Source of the DNA: Flabesymbios commensalis
Lineage: Eukaryota; Annelida; Polychaeta; Terebellida; Flabelligeridae
DNA: 64,000 bases
Assembly (NCBI GenBank): GCA_964017125.1
Contig: OZ024914.1
Location: forward strand, 34,646,462-34,710,461
Reading direction: 5' to 3'
In this document: in pieces, positions 46,351 to 56,719 of the stretch
How the letters are laid out: every line of letters begins with the position of its first letter
Numbering within the stretch: the stretch's first letter is position 1
The notes under the pieces: generated by a model
What the model saw: the letters and a program-made list of their open reading frames with translations, nothing else
The model's database searches: none
What the model was told of the DNA's origin: nothing
Position numbers and translations under genes: made by a program

Positions 46351-47220
46351 TGGTCTACCAATGTTTTGTGGTCATGTTTGTTTGGGTTATGTCAATGTGG
46401 CTGCTGCTGCTGCTTGTTTGTACCCGTTTTCCATTCTTATTGTTCACAACTGAGCTATAATATGGTGTTTGAACTCGACGCGACTCCTCTTTCACTTGAC
46501 GCCGCCCCATGACTGTGCATACTTCGCATATATATATATATTGATAATTGACTGTGAAAACGTCAGCTTGTAGTTGAGAGGTTGTGTATGCCACTTTGTA
46601 AAGTGATAGTTACAACCTATCAACATTAAAGCAGCTCCTTGGGATGACATCAATTTTCGTTTTTAGTTTTGTAATGAAGTAGTGTATCCCCCAGATCATG
46701 ATTTTAATATTTTCAGAGTTTTTAGATTTAAAAAAATAGTTTTTATCAACATTCCTATGAATCCGATTAAAACCTAAACAAACTTTGTGTATACATAAAC
46801 ACTTGCTAAAGTACGGTTGAATGTTCCTACAGCATAGGGCCACATGTTGATGCCGACGGCCCAGCGTTGGACAGACAGTCCGTGCTGCAAGTGTATCCCC
46901 CATGTCCTCACTATAAGACACCAATTAGCGGCGATTGCTTTGATCTTACCGTCCAAGACGTGGGAATATGTTGTGTAAAGTGCTGTATATTGCTGACTTG
47001 TTTTGTTTACATGGCGATATACGACGTGGAATTATAGTTATTTCACTCTTTTTCGGTGCTTTAAAATTGTTTTTTGACTTTTTTGTATTTTTAGTTAAGA
47101 TCAGTAGGCTATATAGCTATTAAATTGACAGAATTGAAAATGTCTCATCCCAAGGAGCAGCTTTAACAGTTGTAAATATGTAATTAAATTGTTTTCTGGT
47201 ATAATTTACTTCTGTATTTC
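46351..47220. other. Upstream region of the fucosyltransferase
   Basis: No exon could be fixed. A palindrome-family remnant (CAACGCTGGGCCGTCGGC on the minus strand) lies at about 46850. TTTACTTCTGTATTTCAG at 47205-47222 is a good splice acceptor 12 bp before the start codon, implying an upstream 5' UTR exon. Confidence 0.4.
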
Positions 47221-47234
47221 AGGCTCGCTCAAAG

Positions 47235-48333
47235 ATGCTGCTGGGTTGTAAAATGACACGGAGTCGTAAAATGGTTGTCATCTGCTTGATCTTATTAGTT
47301 TCTGCCTTGACCATTAACAGGCGTCTGGTGCAGGTTGATGATGTCACATTACAAAGCGCTCAGCGACAAGAGACAATGTCCCAAGAAATCAAGAAAGACC
47401 TGCTGATTGTCTTGTGGAATATATTCACCATAACAGACTTGCCGACATCACGCACGAGAGGCATTTGGCTTGTCATGAGACCACCGCTCCAAGATCATCC
47501 TGTAACTGTAGATTCACCGCTGCTATTAGTAAGGTCAACATCAGCGATGCTGTTCTTGGTGAACCAAAAGTTTTCATGAACGTGGGCCTAGATCGTGTAG
47601 AGAAACTTCGCAAAGAAGGTCAATACTGGATTCTACTCAACAGCGAATGGCTCGATCCGAAGGATGAGCAATTGCCCGTACTTAAACCAAACATGTTCAA
47701 TATGACTGCTTCCTACCACAGAGGATCCGAGATTCACATACCTTACGGACAATGTGGGGAGAGAAAAGAAAAATATACTTTCAACTACAACAAATTGGCA
47801 GAAAAGAAAAACGAGTGTCTTTGGTATGTTAGTAATTGTAAAGATTCAAGAAGTAAGCGCAGCGATTATGCAAATGAACTGGGGAGATACATACCAGTGA
47901 CTTTTAGACATGTTAGAGGAAAATGTGGACCTGAGAAAAACTTGACAAGGACTAGAGCATTTATAGGTCTGCAATTTAATGATACTGTTGAAACCAACAG
48001 TTATAAATTTTATTTATCGTTTGAGAATACGTATTGTAAGGATTATATGACAGAGAAGGTGTTTAGAATGTTCCAGGATACAATACATTCTGTTCCCATC
48101 GTTAGAGGATCGGGACCTTATAAGAGTGTGTTGCCTCCTCATTCTTATATAGACACTGCAGATTTTAAATCCCCGAAAGCTTTAGCAGATTATCTTCTTA
48201 TCCTGACAAACAATGATCAGCTATACGAGGAATATTTTGAATCGCGATCAAAATACAAAGTTACAATCTGTACAATGATAATGTTAATGAATGGCCATGT
48301 CGTATATGTGAACATGTTTGTCGTATGCGATAA
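47235..48333 (+). CDS. GT10 alpha-1,3-fucosyltransferase, two frame slips
   Basis: This enzyme transfers fucose from GDP-fucose to GlcNAc/Lewis-type acceptors in the Golgi. The start is 47235, just after a splice acceptor. The N-terminus MTRSRKMVVICLILLVSALT is a short cytoplasmic tail plus signal-anchor helix (type II topology). The catalytic core contains ETTAPRSSCNCRF, then EKKNECLWYVSNCKDSRSKR, and the family signature FYLSFENTYCKDYMTEKVF, followed by VPIVRGSGPYKSVLPPHSYI and DFKSPKALADYLLILTNND. The C-terminus in the correct frame is EWPCRICEHV, matching the family's cysteine pair. Two one-base losses, near 47413 (after LLIVLW) and near 48260 (after SKYK), break the frame, and the true stop is probably TAA at 48331-48333. 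Everything else is intact and intronless. Either this is a young pseudogene or the losses (both in A-runs) are sequence errors. Confidence 0.85.
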
Positions 48334-48339
48334 AACAAC

Positions 48340-49360
48340 ATCTTACAACCTTCTGCAAATACAGATGTTTCAAAGTCGTCAAAAAACTGTTTTTTTCCAA
48401 AGGATATCTACGACAGACCAAATTAACAAAATGTCAAAACTATGTTATAGTAAAATATTATTATTTAATTAGCTATGAATAGGTTAATGTATTTATTTCT
48501 AGAGGTGTTTTATATGTGTGTATATATGTACTGTAATTTGACGCACATACTCGCTACATATGTTTTTTTTCTGTTAGCATCGCGTGATACGTTCTCGAAC
48601 AAAATAAATTTTTTCTCAAATTAGAACAGTGATATCACAGGATAAACTGAAGGCACGGTTAATTTTTGTATGATGTCAATAATTATTTTGTTGATATCGG
48701 TGTGATAGTAAGCTAGTAGGCATAAGTACGTTTATCCAGCAAAATACTTTTTGAGTACATGCAAACAAACGATTTCGTGTACTGATCCTCCCCATGCGAG
48801 TTGCCTTGAATGACATCATATAATGTTGTATGACTTTTACGGCAGAATCTTACAAGAAAAATAATTTATTTACAATTAGTTAAAATATATAAACATATAA
48901 ATCAATGAGTTTGTTATATATATATCTATCATGTATAGATCGGCATATTATTAACTGATACACACCATTGCTGGAACATTATATTGATCACATAATCTTT
49001 GTTTAAATAAATTGAGGGTATGTTATATTTGTGACACCAAGCTTAACAAAACCACAAATCAAACCAATTGACACTTGTATTGACTCCAGTTCCGAGCCCG
49101 TATTCTAGTACATATTATACTGCAGTACTCAATTGCGTATTTATAATTGCATAGACAAATAATGCATTTTTATTGTATATAAAGCTTAACAAGAGACATA
49201 GGTGTAATCGCTGTGACGTGATGAATAATAGACAATAAAAACAGCAAAATACCCCACTAAAATGTTCATGTAAAATTATATGCTATGGGAGCGAGTTATT
49301 TCAATATCACGCGGAACAGTCAATCAAACCCGAGAGGTCCTGGAAAATGCATAAATAGCG
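48340..49360. other. Intergenic, AT-rich, no gene seen
   Basis: This is the 3' flank of the fucosyltransferase, with short frames only. Confidence 0.4.
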
Positions 49361-49564
49361 TCAAGTGTCGCCGTTACTTCTATGACAGTCTCTAGCCCTG
49401 CGTTTATTGTCACTTACATTATTTGCAGAACAATTTTTGCATTCATGTTCATATACACAGCTGTCATGCAAACAGCCATTTCTGCTGAAGTTATTGTTGG
49501 ATACTTCACTTTTGCGTTTTAATTTTAATTTGGGTGCTGGCAGGAAAAATGTCCCACGTATCAT
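49361..49564 (-). pseudogene. Zinc-knuckle-like fragment, fossil
   Basis: The minus-strand frame contains NGCLHDSCVYEHECKNC and, after about a dozen residues, ARDC. The spacing resembles the CCCH/CCHC-type knuckles found at the end of Gag-like proteins of some retroelements. The piece is isolated and old. Family assignment is a guess and no ends were seen. Confidence 0.25.
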
Positions 49565-49837
49565 TGTTATGTAAATTTGTGCGCCATTACTGAAAAATGT
49601 ACATTTAGTTAAAACTTGGTCGATATCACAGATAACGTCACAATAAGGGTGTCTACACCCATATTATGAGGGACAAAGAAGATGTGATCTGATGTGTTTC
49701 AGAAAATTTAATATGTAAATTAGCGCCGCCATTACCGAAAAATGGATATCTCTTTATAGTTCGGTCAATATCAGTACTAATTTATTTTGTCAAAACATAC
49801 ATGTACAGTCGGTGTGTTGCAAAAAATGGCATCACTG
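49560..49837 (+). repeat. Diverged tandem duplication at the LINE target site
   Basis: GCCATTAC(T/C)GAAAAATG occurs at about 49582 and 49730, and GGCATCACTGAAAAATGG at about 49828. Each is followed by a similar but diverged phrase (GTTCGGTCAATATCA or TTGGTCGATATCA). The third unit was the landing site of the LINE. Confidence 0.5.
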
Positions 49838-50098
49838 AAAAATGGATTTCACTTGTGTGTAGGCCGTGATCAACTTCCGGACCATGGCATGAAACCAGTG
49901 AGCTAATTTCGCAATAAATATCCTCTTTTTGGCACAACTGCCGGGCTACATCGAACTATTATTGACACATATTTTGTAATATAAAGTATTTATCTACATT
50001 GTGGCGCAATTAGTTTTTGGATAAGTGTCGCATATTGTGATATTTTGATGTTTGGATTTTGAACTGTTAAAACTGTTCGCCATCATCGCTCATCAAAC

Positions 50099-50461
50099 AT
50101 GGCCGACCAAGACAGAGAGGATCAAGAGAGTCTGAAACGTCAACACGATCAGGTAGAATCATCGCCTCAGACACTGACTCCACCTGCTACACGATTTAAG
50201 CCAGATCCAGAGGCCCAGGCCTTCGCTGATAAATTCCTGTGTATGCTGTCGGACGGTAGGATCGTGGATGCCTTGACGAAGATTCTGCTCCAACCGGTAT
50301 TGACCAGGCTCAACGAGAAAGACGCCAAGATCCAGACACTGACTGATCAGGTCTCCAGTCTAGAAGATCAGGTAACGGATCTCAATAAAGAAATTACCTC
50401 ACTTAAAAACAGCCAAGACGATTTGGAACAGTACGGACGGCGAAATTCGTTAAGAATATAG
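50099..50461 (+). CDS. LINE ORF1a: coiled-coil RNA-binding protein, N-terminal half
   Basis: The 120-residue frame has a good start context (AAACATGGCC). Residues about 70-108 form a heptad coiled coil (KIQTLTDQVSSLEDQVTDL), followed by DDLEQYGRRNSLRI, the hallmark just before the RRM in L1-type ORF1 proteins. It ends in TAG at 50459-50461, immediately followed by ATG in the same frame. ORF1 proteins trimerise through the coiled coil and coat the element's RNA. Confidence 0.85.
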   Translation: MADQDREDQESLKRQHDQVESSPQTLTPPATRFKPDPEAQAFADKFLCMLSDGRIVDALTKILLQPVLTRLNEKDAKIQTLTDQVSSLEDQVTDLNKEITSLKNSQDDLEQYGRRNSLRI

Positions 50462-50896
50462 ATGTCTGATCCAGAAAACCAAGGTGAAAACACTGACGAA
50501 CTTGTTTTACAATATGCAGAGAAGGCCAGTGTTACTCTGACAGCAGGTGAAATCTGTAGATCGCACCGCGTTGGTCGTCACCCGTCAGCGAAAACCAGAA
50601 ACGCCTCCCAGGTCAAGCCCCGACCCATTATAGTGAAATTCAACACTTACAATTCACGACAGAAAATATTTAATGCCAGGAAGAATGTTGAAGGAGTTTT
50701 TGTTGGTGAGGATCTCACTCAGCTGCGAAGTACATTGTTTTATAAAGCCCGCCAAGAACGTGCCGCCTCCCGCTTTCTACATTGCTGGTCCAGCGACGGT
50801 AACATCAAAATTAGACTTCACAATAAAACCGTACATACAGTAACAAACCAAGCTCAGCTAGAACAGTTGATTCAAGACACGCCCACCCAGAAATAG
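50462..50896 (+). CDS. LINE ORF1b: RRM/C-terminal half of ORF1
   Basis: The 144-residue frame starts at the ATG that directly follows the ORF1a stop. It reads NTDELVLQYAEKASVTL, then EICRSHRVGR, then KPRPIIVKFNTYNSRQKIF and GEDLTQLRSTLFYKARQ. These are the RRM and C-terminal domain segments of L1-like ORF1p ('RPIIVKF', 'NEDLT...LLYKARQ'). In related proteins both halves are one chain. Here they may be one chain read through TAG, two chains by termination-reinitiation, or a mutated ORF1. Confidence 0.85.
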   Translation: MSDPENQGENTDELVLQYAEKASVTLTAGEICRSHRVGRHPSAKTRNASQVKPRPIIVKFNTYNSRQKIFNARKNVEGVFVGEDLTQLRSTLFYKARQERAASRFLHCWSSDGNIKIRLHNKTVHTVTNQAQLEQLIQDTPTQK

Positions 50897-50899
50897 GTC

Positions 50900-53060
50900 A
50901 GGATGTGTGAACACAAATTCTCATTTAATAATAGTCATACATAATATAGAGAACTATCAATAGAACGTCTACTATTGCCTTTTGCCTATTAGGGCTACCA
51001 CGTATTATTTTATTCAGCTCTTAAAGTGTATTGATTACATGAACTAATTTACTTTAGAACAGTATCGCTGCTATTCCATGTTGAACATCCTATACTTAAA
51101 GCCCATACCAATCTGAATCTTGCTATGATTCATCTTATTCAATTGATGTATTTTAAGTGGGTGTTTTCTTTTCATTGGGCTATCAAGTGTCACTTACTAG
51201 TATATAAATTAGCATACGGAACTAGATCGACTTGTATGCAGCATGTACAAATGAATGTCATTTAACCATATAAGTACTAGCGACATTCACTTGATGTTAT
51301 AAGTGTTCAGAAGTGGATGTTTCTCTGCACTGTGGTATCTGTTGTGTCACCTATATCATTTTCATCAGCATACGGAACTTGACAAATGACATTTTATTTA
51401 ACCCAACTTGCTGGAATACTACTATCAATATTTTAAAACGTTTCATCTTCAGCGGCTACATTGTGTCGATTATATATCCATTTCAATGATACTGTATATA
51501 CCGTGATATAATGGTATGTTCCATGTGCTTTGACAGCTGGACCCACATGATCTTGTGTGGATGTGAACTACAACAATTACATACAGTATGTTGTCCACCG
51601 CATCTATCTAGCATTGGGTCGGTGCATCGTGTAAACTTTTGTTGGGAACTATATAACAACCTAGCTACTACCATTTAACCCTACAAGAGCTAATGGATTT
51701 GTTCTTGAACATTTAAATCGAAATTTAAAAAAAATCCTGTTTTGACATGCAATACTTAAACGTGCATGTCATAATATTCAACCCGTATACTTTATCACGA
51801 CCGTATCTTAGCAGATGTTTGCCTTTGACATAAGTATGCAACTGACTTGGGTTGGTGCTGGTTTAGCGTTGGTCCACCGTCCACGACATTGGACCGGTGC
51901 CAGACCGGCATCGATTCGGCATCTTGTGTCTGCTTGGAATTGTATTGCTATGCTGTTCAGCTTTTGTAGATGATGTTTTTAATATCTGATGTTGGCCCAT
52001 TATCTGCAATTTTTGTACTGTAACGAGCTAATGCCGGCCCTGTATTAAACCGGCGTGGGACCAGCATCTGGTATTTGTTTATTGGTATCACCAACACATT
52101 AACAATTATTCAACAACATTGCATTTCAGCATGTTCAGAACGTGTACACCCTGCTGACAGATACGCTGTTATGATGCTGGGCCACTGTCTACGGCGCTGG
52201 GATAGCATCGGGTCAACGTGGGTTAAATCACTGTACTTTTCTGGTCACCCAGCTGACATAGGGCGTTGACGCGGCGTTGTTTGAATGTTGGACCGGCGTC
52301 GTAGACGGTGGACCGCCATTAAATCTGCATTTGGTCAACGTAACGTATTGTGTCTGAGAGCCAATAGGTACACTCACCACCAGATCTTGGTCAATTTTAG
52401 GCCTATTTTGCTTATAATTATGTGAAATTAGTTCGGTCGTGTGTGTTGTTACTCCCCGTTAATCACATCAACTTAATTTTTATTGTACTGAAGTTTTTTT
52501 TTATTGTTTTGAAGCTGATCCATCGTTCGTAACGTTGGTCCTTTATTTCTCGAACGGGCGAGGGATTAGCGCTTACTATTATTATCATTTTCACCTATAC
52601 AACCAATTAACAGTGGCTGAACATTTATTTATCAACAATGGCTTTCCGAGAGTGTACACTCGACTGAAATTGGTACCATGTTGGTTTGAAGTCGGCCGAC
52701 CGTTTGTCACGTTGGACCAGCAGCGGAACAGCTATTTCACTTACTGGTCGTCGACATACTCACCATCTAATATGTAGCTTACGCCTTATTGTTGGTCAAC
52801 TTTATTGAGTTACCTATGGTAAAAATATTACATTATTTATGTTACATACCTTTCTCTTGACATACCGTCACAAGTAGCCTACGTTACGATAGTGGAGTTA
52901 GGCGTGTTAACAAACTTCAATTACTGTGGTGCATAATCAGTTGTCTACTGTCACAATCGCTTTTACCAGCAGACACGAACCGTTGGGCAGTTGCTGGTTT
53001 AGTCCTGGGTCGGCGTCGTTGATGGTGGACCAGGGCTGATCTAGCGGCGGGTCGGCGCGG
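50900..53060 (+). repeat. LINE inter-ORF region with palindrome-family remnants
   Basis: There is no long frame. Between 51850 and 53060 at least five degenerate units of the GTTGGACC-type palindrome recur, for example TTGGTCCACCGTCC at 51870, GATGCTGGGCCACTGTC at 52168, TTGGACCGGCGTCGTAGACG at 52287, and GGTCGGCGTCGTTGATGG at 53009. None is a full element. Because the LINE's ends enclose them, they either landed inside it or are part of its own sequence. Confidence 0.5.
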
Positions 53061-53063
53061 AGT

Positions 53064-53372
53064 GTGCACTGGGTCACATCCGTTTCTAAATTTAGCCTAC
53101 TATATTGTTTTGTTATTTTCATCACTGATCACGATCCAACAAAAAAGCCACCGCTAACCACTGCTTTCATGCCATCTGGAGGGTTGCAACAATTCACTAT
53201 TATGTTTATATTTATTTTTATACTGCACATTGCTTTTGTACTTTTCTCATTTTTCTGTGAATATCTTTTATTTTATTTTGCTACTGATGAACCGGGTGTG
53301 TGTGGGTTGTGGTGGTTGTCTTGGGGTTCTGGGGCGGCTTGTTCGGCAGCTTACAGCTTTGAGTTCTCATGA
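53064..53372 (+). CDS. Small hydrophobic ORF overlapping LINE ORF2
   Basis: The 102-residue frame has two hydrophobic stretches, FSLLYCFVIFIT and the longer FTIMFIFIFILHIAFVLFSF with following residues. Its stop TGA overlaps the ORF2 start as ATGA (53369-53372). It could be a real small membrane protein, an upstream frame used to deliver ribosomes to ORF2, or chance. I know of no family for it. Confidence 0.4.
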   Translation: MHWVTSVSKFSLLYCFVIFITDHDPTKKPPLTTAFMPSGGLQQFTIMFIFIFILHIAFVLFSFFCEYLLFYFATDEPGVCGLWWLSWGSGAACSAAYSFEFS

Positions 53373-56300
53373 CTGTTGATATAGCTTTATACAGGGCAAG
53401 GATTGGTCTCTTTAACAGGTATAAGCATGTGAAATCAACCATTTGTTTTACTTTCTTACCTTATGCACTGCGAGTCCTGTTAGCGCAATTAATTTTAATA
53501 GTGGCCTTACTTTTAATACGTTGTGGTGACGTTGAAATAAATCCCGGTCCAATATCATCTAACATCTCGCTGTGGAGTTCTAATGTTCGTGGTCTAAATT
53601 CGGACTTGATTAACTGTCTTCTGGCAGACGTTGCCAATAAACATGACTTACTCGGTATATGCGAAACTTTTCTGAATTTAACTAGCAACGTTGAACTATC
53701 AATTCCTGGATATTTACCAATTTTTAGGAAGGACCGACTGACTCATGGAGGAGGGGTGGCTCTCTATGTCTCCGATTCATGTATTGCCAAACGTTTATAT
53801 AATTTTGAAACTCCCACGTTAGAAGCCCTTTGGGTCGAGATTAAAACTCAAACACATGTTTTAGCTGTTTGTGTTTGCTATCGTTCGCAGACGGAAGGTG
53901 ATATTTTCTGGGAAAACATTCAAGACTCTGTTGAATCTATTAAAAATGCTGGTTACAATAACTTAATTATTTTTGGGGATTTTAACGCAGATCCTGGGAA
54001 CAGACCGATGTGGAACAAATTTAGGTATTTTTGCCAATCTGTTTCTCTTAATTTTCATATTAGTGAAGCAACTCGAATAACATCAACGTCAGCTACCACA
54101 CTCGATCAAATTTTAACTTCAGATAACATAAAACCAGATAGCATCGCAATTCACCCACCGCTGGGACGCAGTGATCACTGTCAGGTGTCAACTAATATTC
54201 CTCTAATTAAAGTACACAGACCATCGGCATATAATAGGTTAATTTGGCAGTACGACAAAGCTGACTGGGATGGTTTTAACGAGGCCCTTTTAAATAATGA
54301 TTGGAATCCTTGTTTTGTTGATATTGATGTAGACATTTGTGCTTCAAGGTGGACTGACAATTTTATAAATTTAGCACGAACATTTATTCCTAATAAAATG
54401 ATTATAATAAGACCTTGGGACAACCCTTGGTATACTTCAAAACTTCGCTGCTTACGAAGGCGACGTGATCGAATATATAAACGGGCGAAAAATAACCGTA
54501 CTATTCAAACCTGGGAACTATATAAAGTAGCGCGAAATAATTATGTTCGTGAACTAAAATCCGCCAAAGATCATTTTGAACAGAGGCAAGTCGACAAAAT
54601 TAACAATTTTCCTTCATCTAGGCCTTGGTGGCAGACCGTAAAAGGTCTTTTTAAAACTAAAAATAAATCTACTGCTATTCCAGCACTTAGCCAGCAAGAC
54701 GGCTCGATCACAAACGACCCATACGAAAAGGCTACATCTTTTAACAATTTTTTCTTAGAAAACTCTAAAATAGATACAACAGGGGCTACCCTTCCTGATA
54801 CCAAATTTCTAACTACAGCTAGACTAACTAGTATTACTTTCACCAGAACTGATATTTTAGATATATTGAAATCACTTGATCCAAATAAAGCCAGTGGTCC
54901 CGATTACATCAATCCCAAAATGCTGAAGCACACAGCAGTGCATATTTGTTCCTCACTAACTCGATTATTTAATATGTCCATGCAACAAAATAAGTTTCCT
55001 TCTCTCTGGAAAAAAGCCAATGTCTCGCCACTTTTTAAAAAAGGTGATGCATCACAACTTAACAATTATAGGCCAATATCCCTATTAAGCTGTGTAGGCA
55101 AAGTAATGGAAAAAGCAGTTTTCAAATATACATTTAACTACATTCGAGATAATCACCTAATTTACAGCAATCAATCTGGCTTTATGCCAGGGCACAGCAC
55201 AACACATCAACTTGTACATTTATACCATGTTTTTTGCGAAGCGTTGGATAATAAAAAAAAAGTGCGCTTAGTTTTTGCTGATATTTCCAAAGCCTTTGAT
55301 CGAGTGTGGCATGCTGGTATACTGCATAAATTGAAAAATAATGGCATAACTGGTTCTCTGAACGAATGGTTTTCTGACTATCTAACCGACAGAAAACAAT
55401 GCGTTGTGATAAACGGTCGTTCTTCTGAATATGGCACAATAGAAGCAGGAGTTCCACAGGGGTCTGTTCTCGGTCCCCTATTATTCCTGATATTTATAGA
55501 CGATATTAAAGAAGGGTTGGAAAGTAAAATTAGTTTATTTGCAGACGATAGTTTGTTTTATATGGTTTCAAATTTACACAGCACTAACAAAGATGTCCTG
55601 GACAGAGATCTCATCCGTATTGATACCTGGTCCAAACAGTGGCTTGTAACTTTCAGTATTCAAAAAACTTGTGATATGTCACTTTCTCTACGACCAACCG
55701 CAGCAGTTCCTATGCCGTTATCTTTTTCTGGAGCTATTTTAGAGTCTGTCAGCGTTCACAAGCATCTAGGTCTAACATTTTCTTCTGATCTAAAATGGAA
55801 TAATCACGTTGATGACATAAATGCTCGTGCTGATAAAAGACTGTGTCAACTTGAAGCGCTACGTTTTAAATTAAACCGAAAAACCCTAGAAATTTTATAT
55901 ATATCATATATTCGGCCAATTGTTGAATACAGCGATGTGGCTTTTGATAACATATCTGATGGTGACAATACACGTCTTGAAAGAATTCAAAAACGTGCTG
56001 GTAAAACTGTTTCCGGTGCCATAAAAGGTACTGCGTATGCAACAATTCTTTCGGAACTAGGCTGGGAATCATTACAGGCCCGTCGTGAACGTAGAAAATT
56101 AATCTTATTTGCCGACATCGTCCATGGTAATGCACCTAGCTATTTACAACAGGATCTCCCCCCATCCGTCCAGCTTAGGACTCAGAACCGTTATCAATTG
56201 CGAAATAGATCAGACCTCAGTCAATTCCACACACGAACTGAAACTTTTCGAAATTCTTTTTTCCCATCTACAACTAACAATTGGAACTCCACAGATGAGA

Positions 56301-56719
56301 CAATTAAAAATATCGATGATAGCAATAACCTTAAATCATATTTATATCGCAATTTACCCAACAAAATATCCTATTTTTACATGTATTCAAGACGCATTAA
56401 CATTACATTAGCTAGAATTAGAATGCAGTGCAGTGAACTGCTATACCACTTGTATCAGAATCACGTTGCTGATAGTCCCAATTGTCCCTGTGGAGTAATA
56501 GAAACCCCTGAACATTATTTTTTTGACTGTCCACTGCACCACATTGCTAGGGACGAACTTACAGCTGAACTGTTTCAACTTCAATTAACCCCCACTCTAA
56601 ACACTGTTCTTTTTGGTGATGCTCCCTCGGGCAACTTACCAGAATTGGTTATTGCAGTCGAAAAATTTATAACCACAACCCAGAGATTTACATTAACTAT
56701 GTTAAATTTACCGGACTGA
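53369..56719 (+). CDS. LINE ORF2: 2A peptide, APE endonuclease, reverse transcriptase
   Basis: The frame is 1116 residues with no stop or slip. The N-terminus has a hydrophobic segment (residues 36-50) and then RCGDVEINPGP, a 2A peptide (DxExNPGP) at residues 54-61, so translation should skip between G60 and P61. The AP-endonuclease follows, with SNVRGL, GICET, GDFNAD (203-208) and GRSDHC (to 271). The reverse transcriptase has KASGPD, NYRPISLLS, FADISKAFDRVWH, GVPQGSVLGPLLF and FADDS (724-728, catalytic aspartates). The tail is CPCGVIETPEHYFFDC (from 1039), a zinc-knuckle-like motif. ORF2 makes the nick and copies RNA by target-primed reverse transcription. 2A sequences are known at this place in CR1/L2/Crack LINEs of sea urchin, amphioxus and molluscs. 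Confidence 0.97.
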   Translation: MTVDIALYRARIGLFNRYKHVKSTICFTFLPYALRVLLAQLILIVALLLIRCGDVEINPGPISSNISLWSSNVRGLNSDLINCLLADVANKHDLLGICETFLNLTSNVELSIPGYLPIFRKDRLTHGGGVALYVSDSCIAKRLYNFETPTLEALWVEIKTQTHVLAVCVCYRSQTEGDIFWENIQDSVESIKNAGYNNLIIFGDFNADPGNRPMWNKFRYFCQSVSLNFHISEATRITSTSATTLDQILTSDNIKPDSIAIHPPLGRSDHCQVSTNIPLIKVHRPSAYNRLIWQYDKADWDGFNEALLNNDWNPCFVDIDVDICASRWTDNFINLARTFIPNKMIIIRPWDNPWYTSKLRCLRRRRDRIYKRAKNNRTIQTWELYKVARNNYVRELKSAKDHFEQRQVDKINNFPSSRPWWQTVKGLFKTKNKSTAIPALSQQDGSITNDPYEKATSFNNFFLENSKIDTTGATLPDTKFLTTARLTSITFTRTDILDILKSLDPNKASGPDYINPKMLKHTAVHICSSLTRLFNMSMQQNKFPSLWKKANVSPLFKKGDASQLNNYRPISLLSCVGKVMEKAVFKYTFNYIRDNHLIYSNQSGFMPGHSTTHQLVHLYHVFCEALDNKKKVRLVFADISKAFDRVWHAGILHKLKNNGITGSLNEWFSDYLTDRKQCVVINGRSSEYGTIEAGVPQGSVLGPLLFLIFIDDIKEGLESKISLFADDSLFYMVSNLHSTNKDVLDRDLIRIDTWSKQWLVTFSIQKTCDMSLSLRPTAAVPMPLSFSGAILESVSVHKHLGLTFSSDLKWNNHVDDINARADKRLCQLEALRFKLNRKTLEILYISYIRPIVEYSDVAFDNISDGDNTRLERIQKRAGKTVSGAIKGTAYATILSELGWESLQARRERRKLILFADIVHGNAPSYLQQDLPPSVQLRTQNRYQLRNRSDLSQFHTRTETFRNSFFPSTTNNWNSTDETIKNIDDSNNLKSYLYRNLPNKISYFYMYSRRINITLARIRMQCSELLYHLYQNHVADSPNCPCGVIETPEHYFFDCPLHHIARDELTAELFQLQLTPTLNTVLFGDAPSGNLPELVIAVEKFITTTQRFTLTMLNLPD

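Noticed and set aside
46774-46956. Minus-strand frame as an upstream receptor exon
   Set aside because: The sequence overlaps a palindrome-family remnant and has no EGF, YWTD or signal-peptide features.
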